DNA of 64,000 nt from DASQYE01 sp036389315 (GTDB taxonomy: Bacteria; Acidobacteriota; Blastocatellia; Pyrinomonadales; Pyrinomonadaceae). Of the stretch, positions 10,089 through 19,308 are shown in pieces (positions within the stretch are counted from its first letter, which is position 1; each line of letters starts with the position of its first letter). The position numbers and the translations under genes were made by a program. The notes beneath the pieces are model-generated. The model did no database searches and had not been told where the DNA came from. It was given only the letters and a program-made list of their open reading frames with translations. The stretch is taken from positions 1 to 64,000 of the forward strand of contig DASVQF010000042.1 in assembly GCA_036389315.1 (NCBI GenBank), written 5' to 3'.

Positions 10089-11765
10089 ATGCTCAAGCTT
10101 AGATTATTTCTGAAACAGCACATGCTCTGGGTTGGCCTGGTGGCGGTCGTCGTCCCGCTCCTGTGCATCCTCGCGCTGCAATACTGGTCTCTGCTCAAGC
10201 TGGAAAAGACTTCGAGCGTCGCCGACAAGGTGGGAATGAAGAACTACCTGTCCGATGTCTCCAACGAGATCAAATATTTCTACAAGAACAACGCAGAGAT
10301 TCTGAACGTCCCCGCTTATGCGATCACGCCGGAGCGGCTTGAGGAAGGCCGCTCGCCCTTCGGGGCTTGCGAAGTTAAGGGGGCCAAGCGCCTCTTCGTG
10401 ACGGTCTTCGGCCCGGACAGTGAATCGAAAACCTACTTCTTCGACCCTTCCTGTAAGACTGCGTGCGCGCCTGTGGCTTCCGAGGCGCGCTCCATAGATG
10501 TCGCCGCAGCCTCCTTCAAGCTGATGAGCCAGAAGCAGGCAGTCGTGCGCTCGCCCGGCCTCACCTCGGACGACCGCGACCCCGAAAACAGGATCATCCT
10601 CAGACCCATACTGAACGAATGGTCTAAGGTCGTGGGCGTCGCCGGATTCATCCTCGACATAGACTATTTCAAGCAGGAGTTGCTGCCGCAGACCATCAAC
10701 ACCTCGCTCGAAAAGCACTTCCCCGGCGACGCGCAAGATAACGTCATCGTCAGCGTCTACGACACCAAGCATAACCTGATCTACGCGTCGCAGACGGCCA
10801 AGGGGCAGAACGACGAGACGTGGATGGGGCTGCCTTATTTCTCGGATATGCTGCTGGCGATTCAGAGCCGCAACATGACGCCGGAGCAGTGGGCCCGCTG
10901 GAACTTTATCGTCAACCTCTCTCTGTCCATCTTGATGACGACCGTGCTCATCGGAGGCATAGCACTGGCCCTGCGCACGGTCTCGCGCGAGCTGAAGGTC
11001 TCGCAGATGAAGACGGATTTTGTCTCGAACGTCTCGCACGAGCTGCGCACGCCGCTCTCAAGTGTGCGCGTCTTCGGCGAGTTCCTGCGACTCGGGAGAG
11101 TCAAGGAGGAGGAGAAGATTCGTGAGTACGGCGAATATATCGAGACGGAGAGCCGCCGCCTGACACAGCTCATCAATAACATCCTGGATTTCTCCAAGAT
11201 CGAGTCGGGCCGCAAGACCTACAACTTCGAGCGGGCGGATGTCTGCGAAGTGATCTCCGAGACTTTGAAGACGCTCGAAGTGCAGTTGAAGCAGAGCGGC
11301 TTCACCATCCGTTTTGAAGCGCCCGCCTCGCGTCTCGCGCCTGCCGTCATCGACCCCGACTCCATCGCGCAAGCCTTCTTGAACCTGCTCGACAACGCCG
11401 TCAAATATTCCGGCTCGGCCAGGGAAATCCTCGTCCGCCTGGAACAGGACGAGGGATTTATTCGTTTGACCGTAACAGATCACGGGATAGGCATTCCGCG
11501 CGAGGAGCAGGAGAAGATTTTCGACAAGTTCTATCGCGTCAGCACGGGCCTCGTGCATGACGTGAAGGGAAGCGGCCTCGGCCTTTCGCTCGTCAAGCAC
11601 ATAGTCGAGGCGCACCGTGGCCGCGTCACAGTCAAAAGCGAGCCGGGCCGGGGCAGCAGCTTTACCATTCACTTGCCTATCGCCAAGACTGCGGGCGAGG
11701 ATACAGAGAGCCAGGGCCGTAACCGTGTGGTCAAAGGCGAATCGCCGACTCCAACGCTGACCTGA
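10089..11765 (+). CDS. Sensor histidine kinase
   Basis: 558 residues from the ATG at 10089, which has AGGGAAGG about 5 bases upstream and is preferred to the ATG 33 bases earlier. A first membrane helix lies near residues 10-30 and a second near 275-300, bounding a periplasmic sensor region of about 240 residues. The kinase core has the H-box NVSHELRTPLSSVRVF, the N-box FLNLLDNAVKYSG, and the G-boxes DHGIGIPREEQ and GSGLGLSLVKHI. Its signal is unknown. It is co-transcribed with the response regulator that starts 18 bases after its stop. Confidence 0.93.
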   Translation: MLKLRLFLKQHMLWVGLVAVVVPLLCILALQYWSLLKLEKTSSVADKVGMKNYLSDVSNEIKYFYKNNAEILNVPAYAITPERLEEGRSPFGACEVKGAKRLFVTVFGPDSESKTYFFDPSCKTACAPVASEARSIDVAAASFKLMSQKQAVVRSPGLTSDDRDPENRIILRPILNEWSKVVGVAGFILDIDYFKQELLPQTINTSLEKHFPGDAQDNVIVSVYDTKHNLIYASQTAKGQNDETWMGLPYFSDMLLAIQSRNMTPEQWARWNFIVNLSLSILMTTVLIGGIALALRTVSRELKVSQMKTDFVSNVSHELRTPLSSVRVFGEFLRLGRVKEEEKIREYGEYIETESRRLTQLINNILDFSKIESGRKTYNFERADVCEVISETLKTLEVQLKQSGFTIRFEAPASRLAPAVIDPDSIAQAFLNLLDNAVKYSGSAREILVRLEQDEGFIRLTVTDHGIGIPREEQEKIFDKFYRVSTGLVHDVKGSGLGLSLVKHIVEAHRGRVTVKSEPGRGSSFTIHLPIAKTAGEDTESQGRNRVVKGESPTPTLT

Positions 11766-11783
11766 GACCGAACCAAATTATCT

Positions 11784-12476
11784 ATGAGTTCATTTATGCG
11801 TAAAGTTCTCGTCGTCGAAGACGATCAAGCGATGGCCATTGCGTTGCGCGATGGCTTTGAATACGAAGGCTATGCTGTGACGGTGGCGCGCGACGGCACT
11901 TCCGGGTTGCGACTCGCTTCGGAGAAGGGAGTTGACCTGGTCATACTCGATGTCATGCTGCCGAAGATGAGCGGCCTGGACGTTTGCAAGCAGCTTCGCA
12001 GCACAGGCAACGGCACGCCGATCATCATGCTCACGGCGCGCGGCCAGGAGATAGACAAAGTCCTCGGCCTGAAGTGCGGCGCGGATGATTATGTGACGAA
12101 GCCTTTCAGTTTTCTTGAGCTGATGGCGAGGGTCGAGGCCGTGCTGCGGCGGGCCTCGAAGAAGGACGAGCAGCTTGAGACCTACCAGTTCGGCGATGTC
12201 CTCCTCAACTTCAAGAACTTCGAGGCGACCAAGGCCGGCAAGCCCTTAGACCTCTCCTCGCGCGAGTTCAAGCTGCTCAAATATTTCATCGAGCACAGGG
12301 GCGAAGCCGTCTCGCGCGATCAACTGCTCGATTCCGTCTGGAGCTATCACGGCTTTCCCCTGACGCGCACAGTTGACATGCACATCGCCAAGCTGCGGCA
12401 GAAGATCGAAGACTCCCCGGCCGACCCGCGCTACATCATCACGGTGCATCGCGTCGGCTACAAGTTCACAGGCTGA
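11784..12476 (+). CDS. OmpR-family response regulator
   Basis: 230 residues. The receiver domain shows EDDQ (acidic pair), the phosphorylated Asp in VILDVMLPKMSGLD, the Thr in IMLTARGQE and the Lys in VTKPFSF. The C-terminal winged helix has LSSREFKLLKYFIEHRGEAV and ends HRVGYKFTG, as in OmpR/PhoB proteins. It is paired with the histidine kinase just upstream. A second in-frame ATG at 11796 is an equally possible start. It likely binds the phased repeats at 9961-10020. Confidence 0.94.
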   Translation: MSSFMRKVLVVEDDQAMAIALRDGFEYEGYAVTVARDGTSGLRLASEKGVDLVILDVMLPKMSGLDVCKQLRSTGNGTPIIMLTARGQEIDKVLGLKCGADDYVTKPFSFLELMARVEAVLRRASKKDEQLETYQFGDVLLNFKNFEATKAGKPLDLSSREFKLLKYFIEHRGEAVSRDQLLDSVWSYHGFPLTRTVDMHIAKLRQKIEDSPADPRYIITVHRVGYKFTG

Positions 12477-12488
12477 TCCGAATCCGCT

Positions 12489-12848
12489 CTACAGGCGGTC
12501 AAGATTGGCGAGAGTCCTCTCGTTCTGCACGTTGCCTGTGTTGAGGGTCGAGCGGGGCTCGAACAGCAGGACGTGCGCCTCTTCTTCTGCGACGGGCATG
12601 TGCTCGACGCCCCTCGGGATGATGATGAACTCGCCTTCGCCCACAGGGATGTCTCCGTCCCTGAGCTTCATGAGCATCCGGCCTTTGACGACCAGAAACA
12701 TCTCGTCTTCCTGCTCGTGATGATGCCAGACAAACTCGCCCTGAAACTTGACCAGCTTGACGTAAGAGTCGTTGACCTCGCCGACGATCTTCGGGCTCCA
12801 CATATCGGTGAACGAAGCCAGGCTCTCTTTGATATTGATCTTTCTCAT
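12489..12848 (-). CDS. Cupin-domain protein
   Basis: 119 residues forming one small cupin barrel. The two metal-binding motifs are readable: WHHHEQEDEMFLVVKGRM with the His/Glu ligands, and IPRGVEHMPVAEEEAHVLL with the second His. Such single-domain cupins are often isomerases or small-molecule binders, and the substrate cannot be told. It converges with the response regulator gene, with only 12 bases between them. Confidence 0.85.
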   Translation of the reverse strand: MRKINIKESLASFTDMWSPKIVGEVNDSYVKLVKFQGEFVWHHHEQEDEMFLVVKGRMLMKLRDGDIPVGEGEFIIIPRGVEHMPVAEEEAHVLLFEPRSTLNTGNVQNERTLANLDRL

Positions 12849-12969
12849 TGTCTGCTCCTGTTTTCTGCTGATGATTTAGAGAAACGTTTTTGCTTCTTGA
12901 CTCTATCCCGTATCAACGTAATATCTAAGCGTTTCGTTCGAGAATCTTGCGACAATTATCTGCCATCGT

Positions 12970-14784
12970 ATGAAGCTAAAAGACTGGCGTCTGGGCCTGC
13001 TTGCGGGCGTTGCCCTCATGTTCCTGTCACTCTGGCCGCAGCTAGACCTGTGGCTCAAGCCTGATCGCGCGTGGAACGGCGCTTACGCCTATTACGACAT
13101 TGACGAGGAAGCCTATTCGGCCTACTTGAACTCGCTCGTCGAAGGGCGAACGAGACGCAACGACCCTTATACCGGGCGCGAGGATGGGCCGGGCTCTCCC
13201 TTGCCCGAGTCGCTTTTCTCCATCCAGTTCATACCTGCATACTGTGTGGCTACGTTGGCGCGCGCGTTCGGGCTTTCGGCTTCGAGCGCCTTCGTCGCGC
13301 TGGCCTTTATCGTTCCTCTGGCTGCGGCGCTGGCCGTCTTCCGCCTTCTCATGCTCATCACAGGCGAAGAGCGGCTTGCGGCGACGGGCGTGATGGTCGC
13401 GCTCTCGATGGGCACGCTCGCCTCCGGGCAGGGAGCAGTGCGGGCCATCTTCGGCGGAGAAGCGGCCTACATCTATCTTCCGTTCCTGCGCCGTTACGTG
13501 CCGGGACTGCCGTTTCCTCTCTTCTTCATCATGTGCACTCTGGTGTGGCGCTCCGTGACGGTCGAGAGTCGCAGCGCCTCTCGGCTCGCCGCTGCACTTG
13601 CGGGCCTGCTCTTCGGCATTCTGGTCTTCTCCTATTTTTACCTGTGGACGGCCGCCGCCGCGTGGCTTGTCTGTCTGAGCCTGGTCTGGGTTGCGGCGCG
13701 TCCCCGTGGGTGGCGGCAAGCGATGAACTCGCTCACGATTGCCGGCAGCATAGCCTTCGTCGCGCTCCTGCCATACGCTGCGCTCCTCTCGAAACGTGCC
13801 GCAACGATGGACGCCGTGCAGGCCCTAGCCTTCTCGCACAGGCCAGACCTGTTTCGCACGACGGAGTTGATCGGTGTGGCCGTCCTGGCGCTGCTCGCCT
13901 GGGGCGTGCGGCGCGGCCTCGTGGGTTGGCGAGAGCGAGCAGTGCTCTTCACCTCGTCGCTCGCCCTTCTGCCCTTCGCAGTCTTTAACCAACAGGTCAT
14001 CACCGGCCGCTCGCTTCAGCCCTTTCATTACGAACAGTTCATCGTCAGCCACATTGTACTCGTCGCGCTCGTGCTGGCCGTGTGGCTCGTCCGGCGCGGG
14101 AAGAGCAGGAATGACGAGCGCAGGATTCCCGCCAGTGTGCTCGCCACACTCGCGCTCGCGGCCTTCGCCTGGGGAATAGTCGAGACGAAGGTGGCGACAG
14201 GGATTCTCGGCGACTACAATATGCTCAGAGACGATGCGCTGCCGGTCGCAAGACGCCTGGCTGAACTGTCAAGGGCCTCTGCCGCGCAGGGGCGTGAGGG
14301 CGAGCGCGAGATAGTCCTTTCAACGCACGTCGTCAACGCAGACAACCTGCCGACCATCGCCCCGCAGGCGGTGCTCTGGGCCCTGCACATGCGCGTCTTC
14401 TCGGGCGTCACGCTCGCCGAGAACAAGGAGCGTTTCTACCAGCAGCTATATTATACGGGCATCGGCGAGCGGCGCTTCCTGGAAGCGATGTCCGATTACA
14501 GTTTCGAGTATCGCATAGGTCTCTTCGGGCAGGAGCGCATCAACCGCACGCTGACCGACGACCTGAAGCCGATCACGGACGAAGAGATTCGTTATGAGCT
14601 GGGCCTATACCTGGACTACACGGAGTCCTTCACGCGCGAGCGGGCAGCGCGCTGGCCCCTCTCTTACGTCATCGCCTGGGCCAATGACCGCCCGGACTTC
14701 TCGAACCTGGATCGCTGGTACGAGCGCGATGCAGGAGAGCACATAGGCAACTTCGTCCTCTATCGTGTACGGCTGCGGCCGTGA
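12970..14784 (+). CDS. Polytopic membrane protein, possibly a GT-C type glycosyltransferase
   Basis: 604 residues with roughly ten to twelve hydrophobic helices and a soluble C-terminal tail of about 180 residues. The first extracytoplasmic loop has acidic residues (YYDIDEEAY) followed by RRNDPYTG. This resembles the acidic loop and NDP motifs of lipid-linked-sugar (GT-C) transferases, but I cannot assign a family. The downstream cyclophilin gene starts 29 bases after its stop, so they may share a transcript. Confidence 0.55.
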   Translation: MKLKDWRLGLLAGVALMFLSLWPQLDLWLKPDRAWNGAYAYYDIDEEAYSAYLNSLVEGRTRRNDPYTGREDGPGSPLPESLFSIQFIPAYCVATLARAFGLSASSAFVALAFIVPLAAALAVFRLLMLITGEERLAATGVMVALSMGTLASGQGAVRAIFGGEAAYIYLPFLRRYVPGLPFPLFFIMCTLVWRSVTVESRSASRLAAALAGLLFGILVFSYFYLWTAAAAWLVCLSLVWVAARPRGWRQAMNSLTIAGSIAFVALLPYAALLSKRAATMDAVQALAFSHRPDLFRTTELIGVAVLALLAWGVRRGLVGWRERAVLFTSSLALLPFAVFNQQVITGRSLQPFHYEQFIVSHIVLVALVLAVWLVRRGKSRNDERRIPASVLATLALAAFAWGIVETKVATGILGDYNMLRDDALPVARRLAELSRASAAQGREGEREIVLSTHVVNADNLPTIAPQAVLWALHMRVFSGVTLAENKERFYQQLYYTGIGERRFLEAMSDYSFEYRIGLFGQERINRTLTDDLKPITDEEIRYELGLYLDYTESFTRERAARWPLSYVIAWANDRPDFSNLDRWYERDAGEHIGNFVLYRVRLRP

Positions 14785-14813
14785 AAATTTTGGCTTTGAG
14801 AAAAGGGAATGGT

Positions 14814-15527
14814 ATGAGCTTCCTCGCGCGATCAATCGCTTTGTCAATATTCTTTGCCGCGCTCTACGCGCCCGCCGTGGCGCAAACTACGGCCACGCAG
14901 AATAGTAACCCTGCACAGCAGCAACAACCGTCCCCGCCGAAGAAAAATAACCGCGCGGCCGCCGTGGCTGCGCCTGCCGTAGAGCCTTTTGACGGGGCGA
15001 CCGCAGAGCGTATGGCCTCGCAGTGCGTGCGCCTTGAGACGGAAGCGGGCCCCGTCGAGATGGAGATGCTGCCGGAGACTGCGCCCGAAACCGTGCGCAA
15101 CTTTCTCAACCTGGCGGCCACGGGCGCTTACGACGCGACGATGTTTCATCGCACAGTCAAAGGCTTTGTCATACAGGGCGGAAGCGTGATGACCAAGCCG
15201 CAGGCTTCGCCCGAGGTGGCTAAGAGGATGATGCGCGCCGTGCCCGACGAGCCGAACCCCGTCAAGCACGTGCGCGGCATAGTCTCTATGGCACGCTCCG
15301 AAAAACCGAACAGCGCGACCTCAAGCTTCTTCATACTCGTCGGCGAGGCCCAGCACCTGGACGGAACCTTCGCCGCCTTCGGCCGCGTCACGAAAGGCAT
15401 GGACGTAGTGGACGCCATCAACAAAGCGGCCGCCATCGGCGACAAGCCGGACAAGCCAGTCCAGCTCAAGCGCGCCACCGTCCAAGCCTGCCCGCCACCG
15501 GCTCCTCCTTCCCCGCCGCAGCTATGA
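14814..15527 (+). CDS. Exported peptidyl-prolyl cis-trans isomerase (cyclophilin type)
   Basis: 237 residues from the ATG at 14814, which has AGGGA 5-6 bases upstream and starts a clear signal peptide (MSFLARSIALSIFFAALYAP...VAQ). The GTG 33 bases earlier would add a charged stretch before the signal, so I reject it. Cyclophilin motifs include MFHRTVKGFVIQGG, SMARSEKPNSATSSFFI and LDGTFAAFGRVTKGMDVVDAI. It should catalyse proline isomerisation during folding in the envelope. A Pro/Asn/Gln-rich linker precedes the domain. Confidence 0.92.
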   Translation: MSFLARSIALSIFFAALYAPAVAQTTATQNSNPAQQQQPSPPKKNNRAAAVAAPAVEPFDGATAERMASQCVRLETEAGPVEMEMLPETAPETVRNFLNLAATGAYDATMFHRTVKGFVIQGGSVMTKPQASPEVAKRMMRAVPDEPNPVKHVRGIVSMARSEKPNSATSSFFILVGEAQHLDGTFAAFGRVTKGMDVVDAINKAAAIGDKPDKPVQLKRATVQACPPPAPPSPPQL

Positions 15528-15531
15528 GAGG

Positions 15532-15561
15532 TTGACAATGCCGCATCTGTACCTGTATTAG
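15532..15561 (+). promoter_or_regulatory. Promoter of the Rrf2 gene
   Basis: TTGACA at 15532-15537 and TATTAG at 15556-15561 are separated by 18 bp. The -10 box lies inside the palindrome at 15548-15566, so a bound repressor would block the promoter. Confidence 0.55.
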
Positions 15562-15566
15562 TTACA
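15548..15566. promoter_or_regulatory. Palindromic operator, copy 1 (Rrf2 gene)
   Basis: TGTACCT, five bases, AGTTACA: an inverted repeat with 6 of 7 arm pairs. The same design (TGTAMCY-N5-RGTYACA) recurs at 16091-16109 in front of the HtrA-like gene. The two copies lie 49 and 51 bases before their respective start codons. Autoregulation by the Rrf2 protein is inferred. Confidence 0.65.
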
Positions 15567-15615
15567 GAATCCATTGAAGGCTCTTCCTGATTACTCGGGG
15601 ACGGGAGAAACGATT

Positions 15616-16068
15616 TTGGCTACCAGCAGCCGCTTCGCCGTGGCCGTTCACATTCTGACCTTGATGGCTGCGGCGGGCGACGAGCCGCTCAAGTCGGAAT
15701 CTGTGGCTTGCAGCGTCAATACCAACCCGGTCGTCATACGGCGTCTGCTGTGCGCCCTGGCGCGCGCCCGCCTCGTCACCACTCAAACGGGGGCACGGGG
15801 CGGCGCAAGGCTCGCGCGCAGGGCCAGCCGCATCACTCTCCTGGATGTCTATCGCGCCGTCGAGGCGAGGGAGGTGTTCGCGCTGCATCGCCAGCCGCCG
15901 AGCCGCAGTTGTCCGGTCGGCATGAACATCGGGGCCGTGCTCGAAAACGTCCTCGAAGATGTCGAGTCGGCCGTCGAGCAGGTGCTCGCAAACATCACCA
16001 TCGAACGTATCTTGCGAAACCTCAGACCGGCTTCGGCCACCGGCAGAGGAAGACGAGCGCGCGCCTGA
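15616..16068 (+). CDS. Rrf2-family transcriptional regulator
   Basis: 150 residues from the TTG at 15616, which has GGGAGA at a good distance. The winged-helix core reads SSRFAVAVHILTLMAAAG...NTNPVVIRRLLCALARARLV...GARGGARLAR, the usual Rrf2 pattern. The three-Cys cluster of IscR/NsrR-type Fe-S members is not present, only one Cys in RSCPVGMN, so it is probably not an Fe-S sensor and is nearer the YwnA-like group. A matching palindrome precedes both this gene and the next, making it the likely regulator of both. Confidence 0.87.
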   Translation: MATSSRFAVAVHILTLMAAAGDEPLKSESVACSVNTNPVVIRRLLCALARARLVTTQTGARGGARLARRASRITLLDVYRAVEAREVFALHRQPPSRSCPVGMNIGAVLENVLEDVESAVEQVLANITIERILRNLRPASATGRGRRARA

Positions 16069-16090
16069 ACGGACTCCTCCGAAGCACATC

Positions 16091-16109
16091 TGTAACCGGG
16101 ATGGTCACA
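16091..16109. promoter_or_regulatory. Palindromic operator, copy 2 (HtrA-like gene)
   Basis: TGTAACC, five bases, GGTCACA: arms match at 6 of 7 positions. It lies 22 bases after the Rrf2 stop and 51 bases before the protease start, and shares arm sequence and spacing with the palindrome at 15548-15566. Confidence 0.65.
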
Positions 16110-16160
16110 AAGAGCCGGGTGGGCCAGGCATTACTTGAATGGGTGAAAGGACATAAAGAG

Positions 16161-17222
16161 ATGAAGAGAGAGTTTTACATGCTGTCGAGTGAAGGTTTCG
16201 AGCAGGAGGATGCAGCCGGCTCGCGCACGGGCCGAGGCGCGTTTGATGACGCCTTGATGGATGCTTATTCACAGGCGGTCATCGGCGCAGCCGAGAGAGT
16301 CAGCCCGTCGGTCGTCAACATAGAAGTGGAGCAGCGTCCGGCTGCCCGGCGCACGGGTCGCAGCGGCCAGGGTCGCCCGCCGGCAGAAGAGCGCGGCGGC
16401 AGCGGCTCCGGCTTCGTCCTGACGCCGGACGGCTTTCTCCTCACCAACAGCCACGTCGTACACGGCGCGGCTCGCATAGAGACGACGCTCGCTGACGGGC
16501 GTCGTTTCGAGGCTGCGCTCGTTGGCGACGACCCCGAGACAGACCTGGCCGTCATACGCATCGGCGCGCCCAACCTGATGCCGGTCGCGCTCGGCGATTC
16601 GCAGGCTATACGCGCGGGCCAACTAGCCATCGCCATAGGCAATCCTTACGGCTTCCAGTGTACCGTGACGGCCGGCGTCGTCAGCGCGTTGGGGCGCTCG
16701 CTGCGCTCTCGCACGGGGCGTTTGATAGACGATATTATTCAGACCGACGCGGCGCTCAATCCGGGCAATTCAGGCGGCCCCCTCGTCTCCTCGCGCGGCG
16801 AAGTCATAGGCGTCAATACGGCCATGATTAGACCGGCGCAGGGCATCTGCTTTGCCATCGCCATCAACACGGCGAAGTTCGTCGCCGCCCGCCTGATTAA
16901 AGAGGGACGCATCAGGCGCAGCTACATAGGCGTGGCCGGGCAGAACGTGCCGCTGCATCGCCGCATAGTGCGCTTCTACGACCTGCCCGTGGAGAGCGGC
17001 ATCCTGGTCGTCTCCATTGACGAGGGGAGCCCCGCCGAGAAGGCTGGCTTGCGCGAGGGCGATGTGATTATCGGTTACGCCGGCCGTCAGGTCGCAGGCA
17101 TTGACGACCTGCACAGACTCCTGACGGACGAGCGCGTCGGCAGGAGAGCGCCGCTCGAAATCATCCGTCGCACGGAAAAGCTCGCGCTCGATGTCGTTCC
17201 GCAGGAGTCCAGAAGCCGCTGA
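16161..17222 (+). CDS. HtrA/DegP-like serine protease with one PDZ domain
   Basis: 353 residues from the ATG at 16161; the frame stays open upstream through the Rrf2 gene but that part is a shadow. Catalytic triad: His in LTNSHVVHG, Asp in ETDLAVIRI, Ser in NPGNSGGPLVS. A single PDZ domain follows (GILVVSIDEGSPAEKAGLREGDVIIGYAG). Unlike most HtrA proteins it shows no signal peptide or membrane anchor, so it may work in the cytoplasm. It is preceded by an Rrf2-type palindrome and probably belongs to that regulon. Confidence 0.92.
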   Translation: MKREFYMLSSEGFEQEDAAGSRTGRGAFDDALMDAYSQAVIGAAERVSPSVVNIEVEQRPAARRTGRSGQGRPPAEERGGSGSGFVLTPDGFLLTNSHVVHGAARIETTLADGRRFEAALVGDDPETDLAVIRIGAPNLMPVALGDSQAIRAGQLAIAIGNPYGFQCTVTAGVVSALGRSLRSRTGRLIDDIIQTDAALNPGNSGGPLVSSRGEVIGVNTAMIRPAQGICFAIAINTAKFVAARLIKEGRIRRSYIGVAGQNVPLHRRIVRFYDLPVESGILVVSIDEGSPAEKAGLREGDVIIGYAGRQVAGIDDLHRLLTDERVGRRAPLEIIRRTEKLALDVVPQESRSR

Positions 17223-17280
17223 TTGATCGGGCTCGGGAAAAGCAGCCCGCACGCTCGCCTGACGAACAGGAGCAAGAGAG

Positions 17281-18441
17281 ATGCGAATCATAATCGCCGC
17301 GCTCGGTTCTATCTTTATCGTGATGGTCATGCTGGACGCCTTCGAGACCATCGTCCTGCCTCGACGGGTGACGCGCCGCCTGCGCTTAACGAAGCTCTTC
17401 TATCAATGGAGCTGGCTGCCGTGGGCGAGCATAGCGCGCCGTATGCGCGGGAAGAAAAGGCGCGAGGCGTTCCTCAGCTTCTTCGGGCCGCTCTCGCTGA
17501 TTGCGCTGTTAGCGGTGTGGGCGACGGGCCTGGTCGTCGGCTTCAGTCTGCTGCAATGGGCCACCGGCTCCGGGCTCAACGTGCCCGCCGAAGAGGTCTC
17601 TATCGCTACCTACCTGTACATGAGTGGAGAGACATTCTTCACGCTCGGTCTGGGCGACGTGACGCCGCTCTCCAGGTTCGGCCGCGCGCTGACGGTCGTA
17701 GAGGCGGGCGTGGGCTTCGGCTTCCTGGCCATCGTGATCGGCTACCTGCCGGTGCTCTACCAGGCTTTCTCAAGGCGCGAGGTCAATATCTCTCTGCTCG
17801 ACGCGAGGGCCGGCACGCCGCCGAGCGCGGCAGAGCTTTTGCGCCGTCACAGCGAGGGAGACAACATGGCCGAGTTGGGCCAACTGCTCGGCGATTGGGA
17901 GCGGTGGGCTGCCGAGCTGATGGAGAGCCATCTCTCTTATCCTGTGCTCTGCTGGTTTCGCTCGCAGCATGATAACCAATCGTGGCTGGCTGCGCTGACG
18001 ACAGTCCTGGACGCCTGCGCGCTGGTGATCGTAGGCGTTGACGGGGCTTCGGGTCGGCAGGCGCAACTGACCTTCGCTATGGCGCGTCATGCCGTGGTTG
18101 ACCTGGCCCAAATCTTCAGCACAGCGCCGCAGCCTCCCGCGTCTGATCGCTTTCCCCCGGCCGAGCTGGAGCGCCTGCGCTTAGTGCTCTCGGCGGCAGG
18201 CATTGCGCTGCGCGACGGCGCTGCGGCCGAGCAAAAGCTGGCCGAGCTGAGGCGTATGTACGAGCCCTATGTCAACGCGCTCTCAGAGTATCTGCTGATG
18301 CCGCTTCCGTCCTGGATTCCGGCGACGACGGCGGCCGACAACTGGCGCACGAGCGCCTGGGAGATTACGCCGCGCGCTTCCATAGCGCCTTTGCAGAGAT
18401 GCGCGAGGGCGACGGCCGCGACCGTGGATTACGTGGAGTGA
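17281..18441 (+). CDS. Two-helix potassium-channel-like membrane protein
   Basis: 386 residues. An N-terminal helix, then a second helix (about residues 65-90), a pore loop and a further helix. The selectivity filter reads TLGLGDV, against the K+-channel consensus TVGYGD, so ion selectivity may differ. The C-terminal 200 residues are soluble and helical, with no RCK domain that I can recognise. AGGAG precedes the ATG. It stands 58 bases after the HtrA-like gene. Confidence 0.78.
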   Translation: MRIIIAALGSIFIVMVMLDAFETIVLPRRVTRRLRLTKLFYQWSWLPWASIARRMRGKKRREAFLSFFGPLSLIALLAVWATGLVVGFSLLQWATGSGLNVPAEEVSIATYLYMSGETFFTLGLGDVTPLSRFGRALTVVEAGVGFGFLAIVIGYLPVLYQAFSRREVNISLLDARAGTPPSAAELLRRHSEGDNMAELGQLLGDWERWAAELMESHLSYPVLCWFRSQHDNQSWLAALTTVLDACALVIVGVDGASGRQAQLTFAMARHAVVDLAQIFSTAPQPPASDRFPPAELERLRLVLSAAGIALRDGAAAEQKLAELRRMYEPYVNALSEYLLMPLPSWIPATTAADNWRTSAWEITPRASIAPLQRCARATAATVDYVE

Positions 18442-18494
18442 GGGCCCACATAAAGCGAGCGCGCTTTTCATCAACCTGTAAGGAGGAGACCTCT

Positions 18495-19286
18495 ATGGGC
18501 GTGACGATTATTCAAGTGGATGCTTTCACAGACAGAGCGTTTGCGGGCAACCCGGCGGCGGTGTGCCTGCTTCCCGCACCGGCCGAGGAGCTTTGGATGC
18601 AGCAGGTGGCGAGCGAGATGAACCTCTCGGAGACGGCCTTCCTTGTCAGGCGCGAGGACGGCTTCAACCTGCGCTGGTTTACGCCGAGCGTGGAAGTAGC
18701 CCTCTGCGGACATGCGACGCTGGCGAGCGCGCACGTGCTCTGGGAGACGGGCCAACTCAAGGCCGATGAAGAGGCGCGCTTTCATACAAAGAGCGGACTG
18801 CTCGTGGCCAGGCGCAAGGGCGAGTGGATAGAGCTTGATTTTCCGGCCACGCCGCCCGTGCCTGCTCCCGCGCCAGACGGCTTGGCGCAGGCGCTCCGAG
18901 TCGAGCCGCGCTACGTCGGCCGGAGCAGGTTCGACTACCTGATCGAAGTGGAATCGGAAGAGGTGCTGCGCGCTATGGAACCGGACTTCACCAGGTTGAG
19001 GTCGCTGGGCGTGCGCGGCGTGATCGTCACGAGCCTTTCCAACTCGCCCACCTTTGATTTCGTCGCGCGCTTCTTCGCGCCCGGCTCCGGAATTGACGAA
19101 GACCCTGTGACGGGCTCGGCCTATTGCTGCGTGGGCCCATTCTGGGCCGAGCGCCTGGGCCGCAAAGAGCTGACGGCTTACCAGGCTTCCAGGCGCGGCG
19201 GCATGGTCGGCGTGCGCCTCGACGGAGACCGCGCACACTTGAGCGGGAAGGCCGTCACAGTCCTGCGCGGCGAGCTTCTGTCATAG
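18495..19286 (+). CDS. PhzF-family isomerase
   Basis: 263 residues from the ATG at 18495, which has a perfect AGGAGGAG ribosome site; the longer upstream frame overlaps the channel gene and is not supported. PhzF signatures are VDAFTDRAFAGNPAAVCLLP, the catalytic Glu in MNLSETAFLV, FTPSVEVALCGHATLASAHV and GSGIDEDPVTGSAYC. The family isomerises small metabolites (phenazine precursors in the type member). With no phenazine genes nearby, the substrate is unknown. Confidence 0.92.
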   Translation: MGVTIIQVDAFTDRAFAGNPAAVCLLPAPAEELWMQQVASEMNLSETAFLVRREDGFNLRWFTPSVEVALCGHATLASAHVLWETGQLKADEEARFHTKSGLLVARRKGEWIELDFPATPPVPAPAPDGLAQALRVEPRYVGRSRFDYLIEVESEEVLRAMEPDFTRLRSLGVRGVIVTSLSNSPTFDFVARFFAPGSGIDEDPVTGSAYCCVGPFWAERLGRKELTAYQASRRGGMVGVRLDGDRAHLSGKAVTVLRGELLS

Positions 19287-19308
19287 CGCCTTCGAGGGGC
19301 TTCAAAGG

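Noticed and set aside
13042..13719. 225-codon minus-strand frame opposite the polytopic membrane protein
   Set aside because: Charged low-complexity shadow with no ribosome site.
15708..16160. Longer HtrA-like frame starting inside the Rrf2 gene
   Set aside because: The extension is an out-of-frame reading of Rrf2; the operator and ribosome site support the start at 16161.
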